Source: Vicia villosa (taxonomy: Eukaryota; Streptophyta; Magnoliopsida; Fabales; Fabaceae). Taken from it: a stretch of 64,000 bases of DNA. The notes under the pieces were generated by a model, which did no database searches, was not told the DNA's origin, and was given only the letters and a program-made list of their open reading frames with translations. Of this stretch, positions 44,700-57,047 are shown in pieces. The position numbers were made by a program, and so were the translations under genes. The DNA is taken from the NCBI RefSeq assembly GCF_029867415.1, contig NC_081184.1, positions 106,749,692 through 106,813,691 of the forward strand. The letters are read 5' to 3'. Within the stretch, counting starts at the first letter, position 1. The number at the start of each line of letters is the position of its first letter.

Positions 44700-45450
44700 A
44701 ACCTTTCTCTTATATATCTAACATTTTCTCCATATTTAGTCGATGTGAGACTTAACAATTCACACTTAAATTCCAACTATCTCCTCGGCAGTGTGACTCA
44801 CCCATATCACTAGCTTTGATCCATATTAGAATTCTACTTCCGTTTTTCTACCAAGCCTAATCATGGCTCTGATACCACTTGTTAGGTCATCGAGAAGGGA
44901 AACATCTACATTGGATTAAAGATTCGCTAAAACAAGTGAGAAAAACACCACATATTCAACAAAAACCTTAAGACATTGGATATATGAGTCTTCTCACTTA
45001 TAAAGTGCTCAACCTCCACTTTTTCAAGCAATGTGGGACTTTTAACTCTCTCTTGTATCTCATCAACCTTCCCATCAAGTGTGAATCCATCCCTTATGTT
45101 CCCCTCTCAAGTGGAAGCATTTTCATCCTCATACACTTGTACCACAATCGACACCGTTTACCACGTCACGGGCACTTCATTGGGACACGTCGCCTGACTA
45201 CCTCCATTTCTAATTAATGTGAGACTTAACCATTCACATTTGAATCTTAACAATCTCCCCCCACAAATGTGAATCACCCACATCACTAGCTTTGATCCAT
45301 ACTAGAATCTCACATTCGCTCTTCTACCAAACCTAACCATGACTCTGATACCACTTATTGGGTTATCAAGAGGGGAAACATCCAGATTGTGTCAAAGGCT
45401 CACCCAAACAAGTGACAGAGACACCACATATTCACTAAAAGCTTCAGCTT
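44700..45450 (-). mobile_element. Tandem TRIM array (LTR-internal-LTR-internal-LTR)
   Basis: A complete 373-bp LTR (44880-45252) starts TG and ends CA on the plus strand. It is preceded by a partial LTR ending at 44778 and followed by another starting at 45359 and cut near 45450. The spacers are only 101 bp (44779-44879) and 106 bp (45253-45358). Each holds, on the minus strand, a primer site TGGTATCAGAGC or close variant (complements of 44866-44877 and 45342-45353) and a purine tract (complement of 45253-45264). This is the layout of a terminal-repeat retrotransposon in miniature. It encodes nothing. Confidence 0.7.
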
Positions 45451-46890
45451 GAACATGTGGATATACACTAAAGTCTAACCATTGTTTGATTAAGTTTGGT
45501 GGCGAATGAGCATGAAACCAAATCGTAAAAAAAAAGTCGTGTGTGAGTTTTCATTTCTCAAGAAGGAGAATGAACCAATCGCCAAAAGGGACTGATTCAT
45601 AAACCAACAACCCCCTATGATAAAACACAATAAGCAAGACGACTCTTTTGAGCCAAATATTTCAATATCAAACAAATAGAATGATACAACTATAAAATTA
45701 GTCTGACATAAATCACAATGATTAATACAAATATTAAGTCAGCGCGAGTCTGGAGGAGGCAAACCTTAAATCTTGAAACTTTGAGATCTCAATAGACCTG
45801 AAGACAATCAAAGATTCAAAAGATTAAGACATTAACCCTGCACAAGAAGCACAAACCTGTGATAGTAGCTAAACCACCCTCGTTTAAGAGGTCCACCAAA
45901 AAATAATGGAACCTCCACAACCACCAAATGCTTCAGTTTAAATCAGAGCTAAGGGCTTAAAAGAACTCAGTTAGCATTTGCTCCAACAAACAAAAACCTA
46001 AAATGGAAGCTAAGATCCAGATCCGGTCAGACCAACTGTCGCCATAATCCATCGTCTACAAGAAAAAATAAAGCAAACAAAGAAGAAAAAACCACCAATG
46101 TTGGACTGAAACCGTTGCTTGTAGGTCCCATGAATTTTGGTGAAAATATATATGGTTTACAAAAAGAGACCATCAAACAACGCCAACAGCGCTCTAACCC
46201 TAGTAAGGGTTAATGATGTCACACCCAAAAGGACGTCGCGACACCGAGGCCACATGTTACATCAATGGCCTGAATGTTTAAATGAGTAGGAAAAGGGAAG
46301 AGCTGGTCAAATTTGAAAAGAAAGCATAAAGAAATTTTTAGAAAGAAAAAGCGAGAACTCAAAAAGAATTTATGAATTTATTGTATTTTCTTGACTATTT
46401 TGTATATTTTATACTCTCTTTTCTATTTATTGGACATCTTGTACTAAAAGTCTTTCAAATATTCCTTTGATTTTTTCAAAACAAAATGAATACATTAAAT
46501 TTAAATATCTTACTATAGATTAAAAAAAAGAGAGAGAAAAAAATGCTATTTATAAAGAGACGAAATAAATACATTAATTATTTTAAGAGTAATGTTAACA
46601 TGTACTCTAAGAACACATGTTAAGAGCTAAATGTAAAAAAAAAAATAAAAAATTATGTATTATTTTTATTAACAATTGATAATAAATATATTTATTAAGT
46701 TTTTTAATATTTAAATTTTTTCTATTTAATTTTTTAACATGTGCCCTATGGTTGTTGCCCAAGTATTTTGGACACGTTTTATCATTGATTCAAATTATTA
46801 ATAGAACATCATTATCTTAATTAGCACAAATTACTCAACCTCTCAAAAGCCATGTGAATTTGTCTTTATTATATGTCATCAACTTGTATA
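45451..46890. other. Non-coding DNA, class unknown
   Basis: Moderate GC between about 45730 and 46330, no motif-bearing ORF on either strand. Near 46590 and 50110 there are short TAATG(C/T)TAACA.(G)TG-type words with a diverged inverted partner, which may be small MITEs. Confidence 0.35.
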
Positions 46891-46894
46891 GATA

Positions 46895-47330
46895 ATCAAT
46901 CGTTATCCTAAGTGACTTTTTGATAAGAGTAGCCACATGGATTTGACTTTACTATATGTCATCAATTTTTAACAATAGTCTTTCATCATTCATGCATGCA
47001 TGGTTTTCATTTGCTTAATATTCAAAAGAAAAATTAAATAGAATGATAAAAAAACTCGATTATTTATTTATAAATAACACGACTTTATCAAACAAACCAT
47101 GTGCATCGTGAATATAAAGCTAAATATTTGGAAAAATAAGTTAAATTAGTAAACATGATTTCTTCAAAAGATAAAGACGTTAATGAAATGAGGTAACGGT
47201 CGCTAATGCTATTACTAATTGCTGAAAATGAGATAAGAGGAAAGCACAATGATAATACTCCATAAAGGCAACTCCAACTAATCAAAGAAAAGAAGTTAAT
47301 GCAAGTTGGGGTTTAATGTCAAAAGAAAAA
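46895..47330 (-). repeat. Unclassified dispersed repeat, copy C (inverted)
   Basis: The reverse complement shares TTGGAGTTGCCTTTA, CGTCTTTATC, CATGTTTACTAATTTAACTTAT.TTTCCAAATATTTAGC (in order) and TTTGTTTGATAAAGTC with copy A, plus the CATGCATG / AAAATTGATGACATATA end. It is the longest match to copy A. Confidence 0.6.
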
Positions 47331-47623
47331 TGTAATAGTTGAGAAACAGACACTACTGTTTGATTAAGATATACAAATTGCAATCACTTTTTGCCGGAAA
47401 TATTAAATGATTATGCATATTGAATAAGTACGAATGTACGGTCCAATATATGACCGAAACAGAGAACTTTGAGAAATTTATAAAATAGGAAATTTATAAT
47501 ATGTTTTATCCTACAGTTAACTCATATACGCAGTACTCAGAACTCAACTCATATAATCAGGTGTTCAACTCATGACCTCTACATACTAGGTCATCTTATT
47601 TTTTAGGAAATAAATTGGTGCTG

Positions 47624-47624
<1 letters not shown>

Positions 47625-47719
<95 letters not shown>
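47625..47719. repeat. (AT)n microsatellite, left of foldback
   Basis: About 95 bp of AT dinucleotide. Confidence 0.95.
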
Positions 47720-48099
<380 letters not shown>

Positions 48100-48236
48100 T
48101 TGCTATATTTCATATTTTTATTATAATTTTTCTTTAAACTATTTTTTATGAATTCTATTTTATATTTTATTTAACTCAACCTCAATTTTTTTAATGGATT
48201 GTTTATAATATTGAATATAAATTTTACATTTTAATA

Positions 48237-48238
<2 letters not shown>

Positions 48239-48310
<72 letters not shown>
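48239..48310. repeat. (AT)n microsatellite
   Basis: About 70 bp of AT dinucleotide. Confidence 0.95.
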
Positions 48311-48311
<1 letters not shown>

Positions 48312-48759
48312 GTTAAATAAAAATATAAATGTAAATCATAACGAACTATTTAGAATATTAATAAATATGAATTATTACAATATAGTAAATATTAATTATT
48401 AACATCATAATATATACTGAAATTAAAATTGAAAGCATAATTTATTATTAGAATATATTAAATAATAAAATTTTAATGTATCTAATAATAAAATTTTAAC
48501 GTATCAAATAATAAATTTTTAATTTTATAAAATATAATATATACACATTTATTAATTATTTTAAAATAATATTTATCTATTAGTAACTTATTTTTGAAAA
48601 CACATTTATTTTTTAAATTAAATTATATTATTTTAAAATGTAATACATTTTAATAGATTTAATTTTATTTGACATTTTATTATTACAATATATCAAATAT
48701 TAATTTTATTTTGGAATAATAATCAAATTTGATTAAATAAAAAAACAGTGACATTACAA

Positions 48760-49262
48760 GGCAATCGCAAGGATTCAGTCCCAAACAAAATAACTACTCG
48801 ACTATATAATCAAAAGTCTAGCCAAATGTTTTCTAAACTTATGGTATGTCCATTCTCTATACACAATCGAGTCTATAATTTTTTCTCCTATGTTATTGTT
48901 AGTATCTTTATTTTCAAAACTAATCATATTCCGGTATCTCCAAACTTCGTATATCGTTTCCGCTATCGCCGCCTTAAGTACATTTGCCTTTCACCTTTTC
49001 CCTTTACAATTGTCACTTAGCCAAATCAATTCTTCCTCCCACACTTTAGGAGAATGTTGAATTTGTATCCATTAGCACCTTTGTCCAAATACTTTTTAAG
49101 TGTGCACAATCAAACAACAAGTGATTGAGCGTTTCAATTTGAGGGCAAAAACAATATTTTGTATCCATACATAATCCAATTTTGTTCAGTCTAGCTTTAG
49201 TGGTCAGCCTCCCATGACATGTCATCCATAGTACAAATAGGGCACGAGGTTTCACAAAGTTG
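48760..49262 (-). pseudogene. LINE ORF2 C-terminal remnant (zf-RVT)
   Basis: The minus-strand frame from 49255 gives KPRALFVLWMTCHGRLTTKARLNKIGL...C.QIETLNHLLFDCAHLKSIWTKVL: the plant zf-RVT domain (C...E...HL.F.C....W) that ends L1-type ORF2. After a stop, further frames with KCTLRRR and YFVWD-like blocks continue toward 48760, as in the tail following that domain. No reverse transcriptase core remains. Confidence 0.75.
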
Positions 49263-50390
49263 TTGAAAAATAAGGGTTAAATATAAAAAACTATGTAATA
49301 TTAGCGAATTTTGATTTTAGCTCCAGTAAAAAAATTTGGATTCCTCCTTTGTAATGTTAAGATTCCGTCATTAAGGCCTCGGAGGGCACTATTTCACCAA
49401 AGATTCTTTATTGTGTCCAACTAAAACGTCCATGTGGCATTTTTTAATTTTTAAAAATCTACTTGGATTATTTATATTTATATTTTATTTTTTTCAAATT
49501 TTTTATTATTTTTTTAAATTCACATAGATTATTTATATTTTATTTATTTATTTGTTTTGTTTTAATTTTAACTAGCCGTCTACCCGTGCAGCACGGGTAA
49601 GTATTATCGATAAATATTAATTTAAAAAAATATAAAATATATTTGTATTAATTTTTTTGTAGAATTTATTTTTCATTAAGAAAAATTAACAATAATTTAA
49701 TAGTTGCATTTTATAAAAAAAGGTAATCAGTTATATTCTTAAAACATAAAAAAATATAATAATAATAATAATAATAATAATAAAATTTGTAAAATGTAAA
49801 AAATAATGTAGTAATGTAGACACAATAAATAAATAAAAAATGTTTACTGTACTATGTGTATTTAAGGAGGGTGGATGAGATCAGTGGGATTAGTTCTTCA
49901 TTAAAAATAATGAATTTGAGTAGTTATTAAACAATTTTGTTGATTTTATTCTAATTATTAACTAAATATTATTATTGGATATTATATTATTATTATTATT
50001 ATTTATTAATTTGCTAATTATAGTATATTTTGTAGGGAAATTTTGTGGGAGAAGTTATAGGACTAAATATTATTATTGGAGATTATATTCTTATTATTAT
50101 TAATAGGGTAATGCTAACGAGTGTCCCAGGGGCATTAGTTAAGAGTCTAAAAAAGGAGTGTTTTGTTAAATATACTTGTATTTAATACATTAAAAATAAA
50201 AATAATTGACTTCATGAGCGAAAAATGCATATTTCATTAAAAAAACTTGAATTGATTAATTTATTTAGAGGATGTTTTCTTTATATCGAAACCTTAAAGA
50301 GTGCCATTGGGGATGCATAGTTTGTGAAGTTGCATTCAATTCATTGTTATGATGTGTGGATGCATAGTTTGTGAAGTTGAATTCATTTGA
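49263..50390. other. Non-coding, AT-rich, with one Helitron-like end
   Basis: Mostly AT-rich. A (TAA/AATA)n stretch at about 49757-49782 and a TTATTATTA stretch near 49985-50005 are simple repeats. A local duplication of GGATGCATAGTTTGTGAAGTTG occurs near 50312 and 50358. Confidence 0.4.
49572..49599 (-). mobile_element. Helitron 3' terminus (minus strand)
   Basis: Read on the minus strand: TACCCGTGC-T-GCACGGGTA hairpin (complement of 49581-49599), GACGG, then CTAG (complement of 49572-49575) followed by T. Same signature as the end at 44665. The hairpin-to-CTAG distance is slightly short if the TA arms are counted. Confidence 0.55.
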
Positions 50391-51069
50391 TATGGATTGT
50401 TGATGTGTTGTAGATATGATGTACGTGAATGAAACATATATGATGAGACTGTGAATATATATGTATTAATGATATATGTGTATAAGTTGGAATATATGAA
50501 CCATGTTGTTGTCGTGATGCAAATTGCTTATATTGAGAAGTGGTGAATTGTGTATGATATTATCTTGCTATATCTATTATCATACTTTCCTTTATACTGT
50601 TTGATATCTCACCCCTTCTGCTGATGTTTCACCTACCATGGGAAATGGGCAGGTACTCAAGTATAGCTGTGGAAGTTTGTAGCTTCATCGTGCCCGGTTG
50701 GTGTGTCGCTCTGATACGTAGCACTCGGGGGTTGTCTATATTGTTGTTTCTATGTTGTTCATGTTTTAGTTGTTGAGTTCCAAATTGAATAATGAGAAGT
50801 ACTATGATGTTTGAAGTTGTTTCCGATTAAATAAGATGATTTGTTTATAAAGTCGAATGTTATGATTCCGCTGCATATTAAAATGAAGTTGGTTTCTCTA
50901 AGAGCTGTTATAAGTTGTTTTGTGCTTCTCTGAGATTAAAGTGCTATGTATCTGTTTATGAGTTGTTTATATGAAGTAAATGTGATATCCCAAATGCTTG
51001 TTGATAGTTTTTAAAATACTCTGATTTCTCGCATGATATTTTCGGGTAGAATTTAGGGTGTTACATTAG

Positions 51070-51081
51070 TGGTATCAGAGC
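51070..51081 (+). promoter_or_regulatory. Primer-binding site of the Tekay-like element
   Basis: TGGTATCAGAGC four bases after the LTR end GGGTGTTACA. tRNA-iMet complement, usual for chromoviruses. Confidence 0.8.
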
Positions 51082-52021
51082 TGGTCGGTCCGTCCGGCCA
51101 AGTTGTCGAGTCAGTTAAGTTGTGTGACAGTTGAATGCTGTTAGTGTTTTATTCCTTAGTACGCGACATAGTTGTGAAACACTGTTGGTACTTGTTCGTT
51201 TTGTTACAGGGTTAGTTTGAGCGAAGTAGGGGAGAAGCTGTGCTTCTCGGATATGTTTCAGTTGTAAGTTATTGGTGCAATATATTGCTTAAGGAGACAG
51301 AGCAAGCAATGTAGAAGTTTGTTGGTTTCCGAATTCGAAGGTAACATGGATTTAAGATTTTGGTTGTTTAACAAGTCGGAACATCTTGGATAAGGATAAT
51401 TGTTATAAGATGGAATTTAGGAAGTTGCCATATTCAGCATTATTGGTGGACTGTGAAGTTATCAGTTTAAGTAACGGTTGCGTAGGATGTTGACGTAAGA
51501 ATAATGATTAAGCGACGGATTACGGTAGACCTTGTCAAGGGATCCTTGGCAAGAGATTGGAAAAGTTGTCGAAGTTGTTGGAACGTTCAAGTCGGAGTTA
51601 GAAATGCGAAGGGACGAGTATGATTCCAAGAATAAAAAGTGTTGATAATGGTGTAAATGAATTCTGTTCTAATGTTATCACAAGGTGTGTGTTAGCATGT
51701 TCAGATGATTTTGGGAGTTATTGAAGTATGATACTTTTGGTGACGTGAAGGATTCTATTGCAGTTGAGTAACGATGGTTTACGCTACCATTATGGTTGTC
51801 GGCTATCTATTGACAAATTGAGGAACTGATCACCCTTAATCTCTTGTTGATAGTAGACGAGATCGTATTGGATGTGATAGACTTATCTTGCCAGCTTGAT
51901 AATATTGGAAGTGAATGAGTTTGTGCAAGATAGTGCGATGTTGTTTATGTTATTGGCAACTTTGGATGTTAATGAGAAAAGAACGATTGATGAATTACCG
52001 ATAGCTTGCGCATTTGCATAA

Positions 52022-52267
52022 GTGTTTCCTAAAGATGTAAGTGATTTACCGCCAGAAAGAGAAGTTCAATTTTTGATTGATTTAGTTCTTGGAACCAGTC
52101 CTGTGTCGATGGATCCATATCAGATGTCAGCTTCAGAGTTGAAAGAGTTGAAGAGTCAACTTGAGGATTTGCTTGAGAAGAGGTTTATTCGTCCGAGTGT
52201 GTCGCCATGGGGTGCACCTGTTATGTTGGTTAAAGAAGAAGGAAGGTTCTGTGAGGCTTTGTGTTGA
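52022..52267 (+). pseudogene. Gypsy reverse transcriptase N-terminal fragment
   Basis: 81 codons before a stop. [15 protein letters not shown] and [17 protein letters not shown] are the hallmark entry to RT in Tekay/Del and related chromoviruses. The catalytic YxDD box is missing because a deletion after residue ~76 joins directly to RNase H sequence in another frame. Confidence 0.8.
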
Positions 52268-52886
52268 AGCAAAAAGGGCAAGTGGTAGCTTATGCTTCAA
52301 GGCAACTTAAGATTCATGAGAGGAATTATCTGACGCAAGATTTAGAGTTGGCCGCCGTTGTTTTTGTTTTGAAACTTTGAAGGCACTACTTGTTTGGATC
52401 AAGATTCGAGGTATATAGTGAATACAAGAGTTTGAAGTAGTTGTTTGATCAGAATGAGTTGATAATGAGGAAAAGAATATGGTTGTAATTCTTGAAAGGA
52501 CTATGATTTTGGTTTGAATTACCATCTGGGAAAAGCGAACGTTGTAGCCAATGCATTGAGTAGGAAATAATTGCATATGTCTATGTTGATGATTCAAGAA
52601 TTGGAATTGTTGGAATAATTTTGAGATTTGAGTTTGGTATGTTGAAGCTTACTTGTGGTATTCTTGATGAGATTAGAGAAGGTCAAAAATCGGATTTGAA
52701 ATTGGTTGACAAGATGACATTTATTGATCGAGGATAAGGTGATAATTTTCGGATTGATGAGAACGGTGTCATGAGATGTCATGATTGAATTTGTATTCCT
52801 GATGTTTCGGATTTGAAAAAGAGAATTTTTGGGATAAAGGGCATCAAAGTGGTTGAGTAATTATCCTGGTGCTACTAAGATGTATC

Positions 52887-54092
52887 TGAAGGATAGAAAA
52901 ACACTTAGAAAGGGGGGGTTTGAATAAGTGTAGCTTTAAAAACTTTGACAGATAAAAATAAATTGCACAGTTATTTTTATCCTGGTTCGTTGTTAACTAA
53001 ACTACTCCAGTCCACCCCCGCAGAGATGATTTACCTCAACTGAGGATTTAATCCACTAATCGCACGGATTACAATGGTTTTCCACTTAGTCAGCAACTAA
53101 GTCTTCCAGAGTCTTCTGATCACACACTGATCACTCCAGGAACAACTGCTTAGATACCCTCTAAGACTTTCTAGAGTATACTGATCCACACGATCACTCT
53201 AGTTACAACCTGCTTAGATAACCTCTAAGACTTCCTAGAGTATTCTGATCCACACGATCACTCTAGTTCCTTACAACTTAATGTAATCAATTCTAAGAGT
53301 ATTACAATTGCTTCTTAAAAGCTGTAATCACAAACTGTGATATTTCTCTTAACGTTTAAGCTTAATCTCACTAATATATTACAACAGCAATGTAGTGAGC
53401 TTTGATGAAGATGAAGATTCTGAGCTTTGAATAGAACAGAGTTTCAGCAAGTTAATATGAGTTGTTTTGTTCAGAATCGTTAACCTTGCTTCTCATCAGA
53501 ACTTCATATTTATAGGCGTTGGAGAAGATGACCGTTGAGTGCATTTAATGCTTTGCGTGTTCCGTACAGCATCGCATTTAATGTTATACGCTTTTGTCAA
53601 CTACCTCGAGCCTTGTTCACGCTGTGTCTACTGACGTTGCCTTTAGTAGCTTTTAACGTTCCTTTTGTCAGTCAGCGTAGCTTGCCACGTGTACTTCCTT
53701 CTGATCTGATGTTTGTGAATACAACGTTTGAATATCATCAGAGTCAAACAGCTTGGTGCAAAGCATCTTCTGATCTTCTGACCTTGAAGTGCTTCTGTGC
53801 GTGATACCATCAGAACTTCAGTGCTTCTGATCTCATGTTCTTCTGATGCTTCCATAGACCCATGTTCTGATACTGCTTCGACCATCTTCTGATGTCTTGC
53901 CAGACCATGTTCTGATGTTGCATGCTGAACCCTTTGAGACAAAGCTTCTGAGCGCTGAATATACATACTCTTTATATATTTCCTGAAAAGGAAATTGCAT
54001 TGGATTAGAGTACCATATTATCTTAAGCAAAATTCATATTATTGTTATCATCAAAACTCAGATAATTGATCAGAACAAATCTTGTTCTAACA
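52887..54092 (-). repeat. 3' LTR of SIRE element 2
   Basis: 1206 bp, TG...CA, highly similar to the element 1 LTRs but with more differences than they show between themselves. TATA box at 53507-53515 (minus). Confidence 0.92.
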
Positions 54093-54207
54093 ATCTCCCC
54101 CTTTTTGATGATGACAAAAACATATATAAATGATATGAATTTGCGATCAGAAAGAGCAGACGGCAAAAGACAAATTACACAGCTATAGCATAAGCATATG
54201 AATATGT

Positions 54208-54257
54208 CTCCCCCTGAGATTAACAATCTCCCCCTGAGATAAATAATCTCCCCCTGA
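54208..54257 (-). repeat. Triplicated polypurine-tract-like motif (element 2)
   Basis: CTCCCCCTGA/CTCCCCCTGA/CTCCCCCTGA on the plus strand at 20-bp spacing, mirror of 13711-13760. Confidence 0.8.
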
Positions 54258-54339
54258 AATAAATACTCGAAGAACTTTAATAAAAGACTTCCCTGATTAT
54301 TTCGGTAGAGACGATCACATAAGCTTCTGTCTTCAGAGA

Positions 54340-54680
54340 ATTCGTAGCTTCTGACTTCTGCTTCCATTGGACAGCTTCAGAACTAGAATTTCTTTAGATC
54401 CCTAGAACACTCACAGCTTCTGATTCCTGCTTCCATCTAGGACAGCTTCAGAACTTGAATTTCTTTGATCTTCAGAACATTCACAGCTTCTGATTTCTGC
54501 TTCCATTTAGGACAGCTTCAGAACTTGAATTTCTTTGATCTTCAGAACATTCACAGCTTCTGATTTCTGCTTCCATTTAGGACAGCTTCAGAACTTGAGT
54601 TTTCTGGATCTTTAGAACAATCACAGCTTCTGATTTCTGCTTCCCTCGGATAGCTTCAGAGCTTGAATTTCTACCAACCT
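54340..54680 (-). repeat. ~70-bp tandem repeats upstream of the 3' LTR (element 2)
   Basis: About five units with AGCTTCTGA.TTCTGCTTCCAT..AGGACAGCTTCAGAACTTGA, the reverse complement of the element 1 array. Two neighbouring units are almost identical, indicating recent homogenisation. Confidence 0.85.
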
Positions 54681-55373
54681 CACTTCATGCTAGATTTGTA
54701 TCAGAACATTGTTGAATGTACCAGAGCATCATCAGAGCATCTCTACATCCTGAAATGTTACAGAACAAAAAACTAAACGACAAAAGTCAGCATGAACGAG
54801 TCAGAACATAAAATGTATATTAGAACACATGATATGTATCAGAGCCATATAGGCTAAAATAATGTATCAGAGCAAATAGAATTTTGTCAGAGCAAATAGA
54901 CAAATATGGATCAAATTCTATTATCTGTGCTTCTGATTCATTCTTCTTTCTTGCTTCTGATTTCTGAAGCTTGACATCACTCGGCTTGCTTCAGTTTCCA
55001 TGAGCTTATTCTTTTTATAGAATAACACTTCTTATGGTTTTGCTTCTTGTGTTTGCTTTGAAGATTCTCTTCACTTCTTTATACCTGCAAAACACTTAAA
55101 CCATATAGAACTTGCAGTTCTTGTTAGAAAATGTGTGGGAGCTTTACCCAGCAACTGATAGATTAATCAAATCATTTATCATTTATCTTCTCCCCCTTTT
55201 TGTCATAACATCAAAAAGAATATTTCAAAAGATTCAGATGAATAAAACGACAAATAAAATCACTGGAATGTAAAAACAAAGAAACTTTTCATTGATTCCA
55301 ACAAGAAAGATTACAAAAGAGGAATGCAGGAAAACAGATGCAACAAGGAAAGAAAACTACACAGACCAAAGGA

Positions 55374-56603
55374 CTAAGATCCTAGCCTACGCAAAATCCG
55401 CGCCAGAACATCATGAATCCCGTCAGTGCTTGTAGCTTGCCTTGCCATGAAAGAGCGAAACTCAGCATTGGCTACTTCTTGCGCGTCCAAACGAGAAGCC
55501 AGCATAGCTTGATTCTGATGAAGAGCTTCCAAGGTCTCCATCAGAGCTGAGGTTTCACCAGAAGAAGAGGCACCTGAATTTCTGCCAAAAGGGACAGCAA
55601 TCTCAGCAGGGTGATCTTCTGGGAGATCTTCAGCTTGTGCATCTTCCATTTCCTCATCTGAGTCTGACTCAGAAGTAGCCTTAGCATATTCTGGTTCAGG
55701 CAGCTCAGAAGTTCCATCTTCCAACGCTTGAAGAATAGCTGCTAGGTTTGTTGGAGGAGTAGGACCAGCGACTTCAGCAGGATAAACTACTACTGGAAAG
55801 ACCATGTGAGGTGCTTTTTCAGAAGGGTTCATTCTGAACCAGTTAAACAACCACTGAAAATCTCCAGTCAGCACAGGAAACCATGGTTTCCACACCACGA
55901 TGTCTCTGCAGAGACTTTCTTCTTCCAACTCATCTGCAGGTATCTTCTTCTCAAGAACACTTCTGTTCCTGATGAGATGGTGATAGCTGCTTTCACCAGC
56001 TTCCAACCGAAGATCACGAATACCAGGGGCTTCAGACATGATCCTTCTCTGAGTGTCTGTAGCCCTAACCAGAAAATCCTGACGAAAGGTATTCCAAAGG
56101 TTGCTTGTAGCATACTCATCCAGATGGTTAAGGTGAGCAGCACCCAGAATCTCCAACCAGCCATTTACATCAGAATGTAAAAGCTCCAGATATGATTGAG
56201 TGGTAGGGATTGGAGGGTTGACAGTGAACCTGGAGTCGGGAAGAACAACACTATAGGGATTAGGTGTTCTGGTGGGAAAAGGGTGTGAGAGAGATGAAGA
56301 AATATCTGATGGATGGGTTGAAGGAGAGGAGATATCAGATGGTGAAGAAGGTGGTTCCGAGAGGATGAATGAGGAGGAAGAGGTGGTGGAGGTCTTTGAA
56401 GAGGGAGGTGATTGAGGGGTACCGTCAAGGGGTTGATACACACGTCTAGAGTAATTTCCAGACATCATGGCTTCAAACGGGTTCACTTTGAGAGGGTCAT
56501 AGGTGATCCTTACTCTTTTTGGTTAGGTTTCTGGTTCAGCAGTTGCCTTTCTCTTTTGTTTCCGATCATTATCTTGATTTCCAGAGCTTGACGATGGATT
56601 CAT
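55374..56603 (-). pseudogene. Extra ORF of SIRE element 2, short form with one premature stop
   Basis: The likely start is the ATG at 56603; after 26 codons an in-frame TAA (56525-56523) interrupts it. The frame then stays open to 55374 (370 codons if counted from a GTG at 56486). The basic start (NDRKQKRK) is followed by a Ser/Pro-rich linker. The C-terminal block is shared with element 1: CRDIV...PVLTGDFQWLFNWF, NPSEK, NLAAILQALE, then an acidic stretch and a final Gln/Glu-rich helix ending ILRRLG. It lacks the entire N-terminal transposon-protein domain (about residues 40-220) and the long Lys-rich part of element 1. This could be a natural short variant or an internal deletion. Function unknown. 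Confidence 0.75.
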
Positions 56604-56630
56604 GATGAAGTTGCAGATATTGGAAACTGC

Positions 56631-56881
56631 TAGGGTTTATGATATGAGTGCAAAGAGAGAGAACGAAAAAGAAACTGAATGCAAAGTGAGAGAAATATAA
56701 GAGGGAAAAGAAACGTTTGAAGAATATAAAAAGAAAACTGAAAGAGAGTAAATGATGAAAAGCATTTAATGTTACGTGACGTGAGGAGAGATAATAATGA
56801 CAAAAGACGTGATTTGCACAGTTACCTAAGTAGACGTCCCCTCAACTGCACGCACGCTTGTCCAGGAATAGTGAACACGTG
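56631..56881 (-). promoter_or_regulatory. Putative internal promoter of the extra ORF (element 2)
   Basis: In minus-strand order: G-box CACGTG (56876-56881), an ACGT element (complement of 56776-56787), a TATA-like TTTTATATTC (complement of 56722-56731) and a telo-box-like AAACCCTA (complement of 56631-56638). Same order as 9543-9843. Inference only. Confidence 0.45.
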
Positions 56882-57047
56882 TTTACCATTTGGATAGCCA
56901 GTTACAGCTGTTTTGCTTTTAAAGAGATTCTGAATCAACTTAGACAATAAAACGTTAGTAATAACTGAATCACAATTTCTAATAGATTTCAATCAGAACT
57001 TCTTAAAACAAATTTTATTTCAGAAGATACCCATACATAAGAACTTC

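Larger units (their letters stand above)
50400..52886 (+). mobile_element. Decayed Tekay-like Ty3/gypsy element, interrupted by SIRE element 2
   Basis: The LTR end GGGTGTTACA (to 51065) is followed by the primer site TGGTATCAGAGC (51070-51081). The LTR start was not fixed. Gag is not recognisable. From about 51920 a protease/RT link is readable, then RT N terminus (52022-52267) with [46 protein letters not shown] deletion then joins RNase H ([26 protein letters not shown]) at about 52280. Near 52845-52886 the integrase zinc domain (PGATKMY) begins and is cut by the SIRE insertion. Many stops. Confidence 0.75.

Noticed and set aside
44866..44877. Primer site of a full-length copia element
   Set aside because: Direct LTRs are only about 100 bp away, so the TRIM explanation is sufficient.
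55806..56180. Plus-strand 124-codon frame
   Set aside because: Antisense shadow of the extra ORF of element 2.
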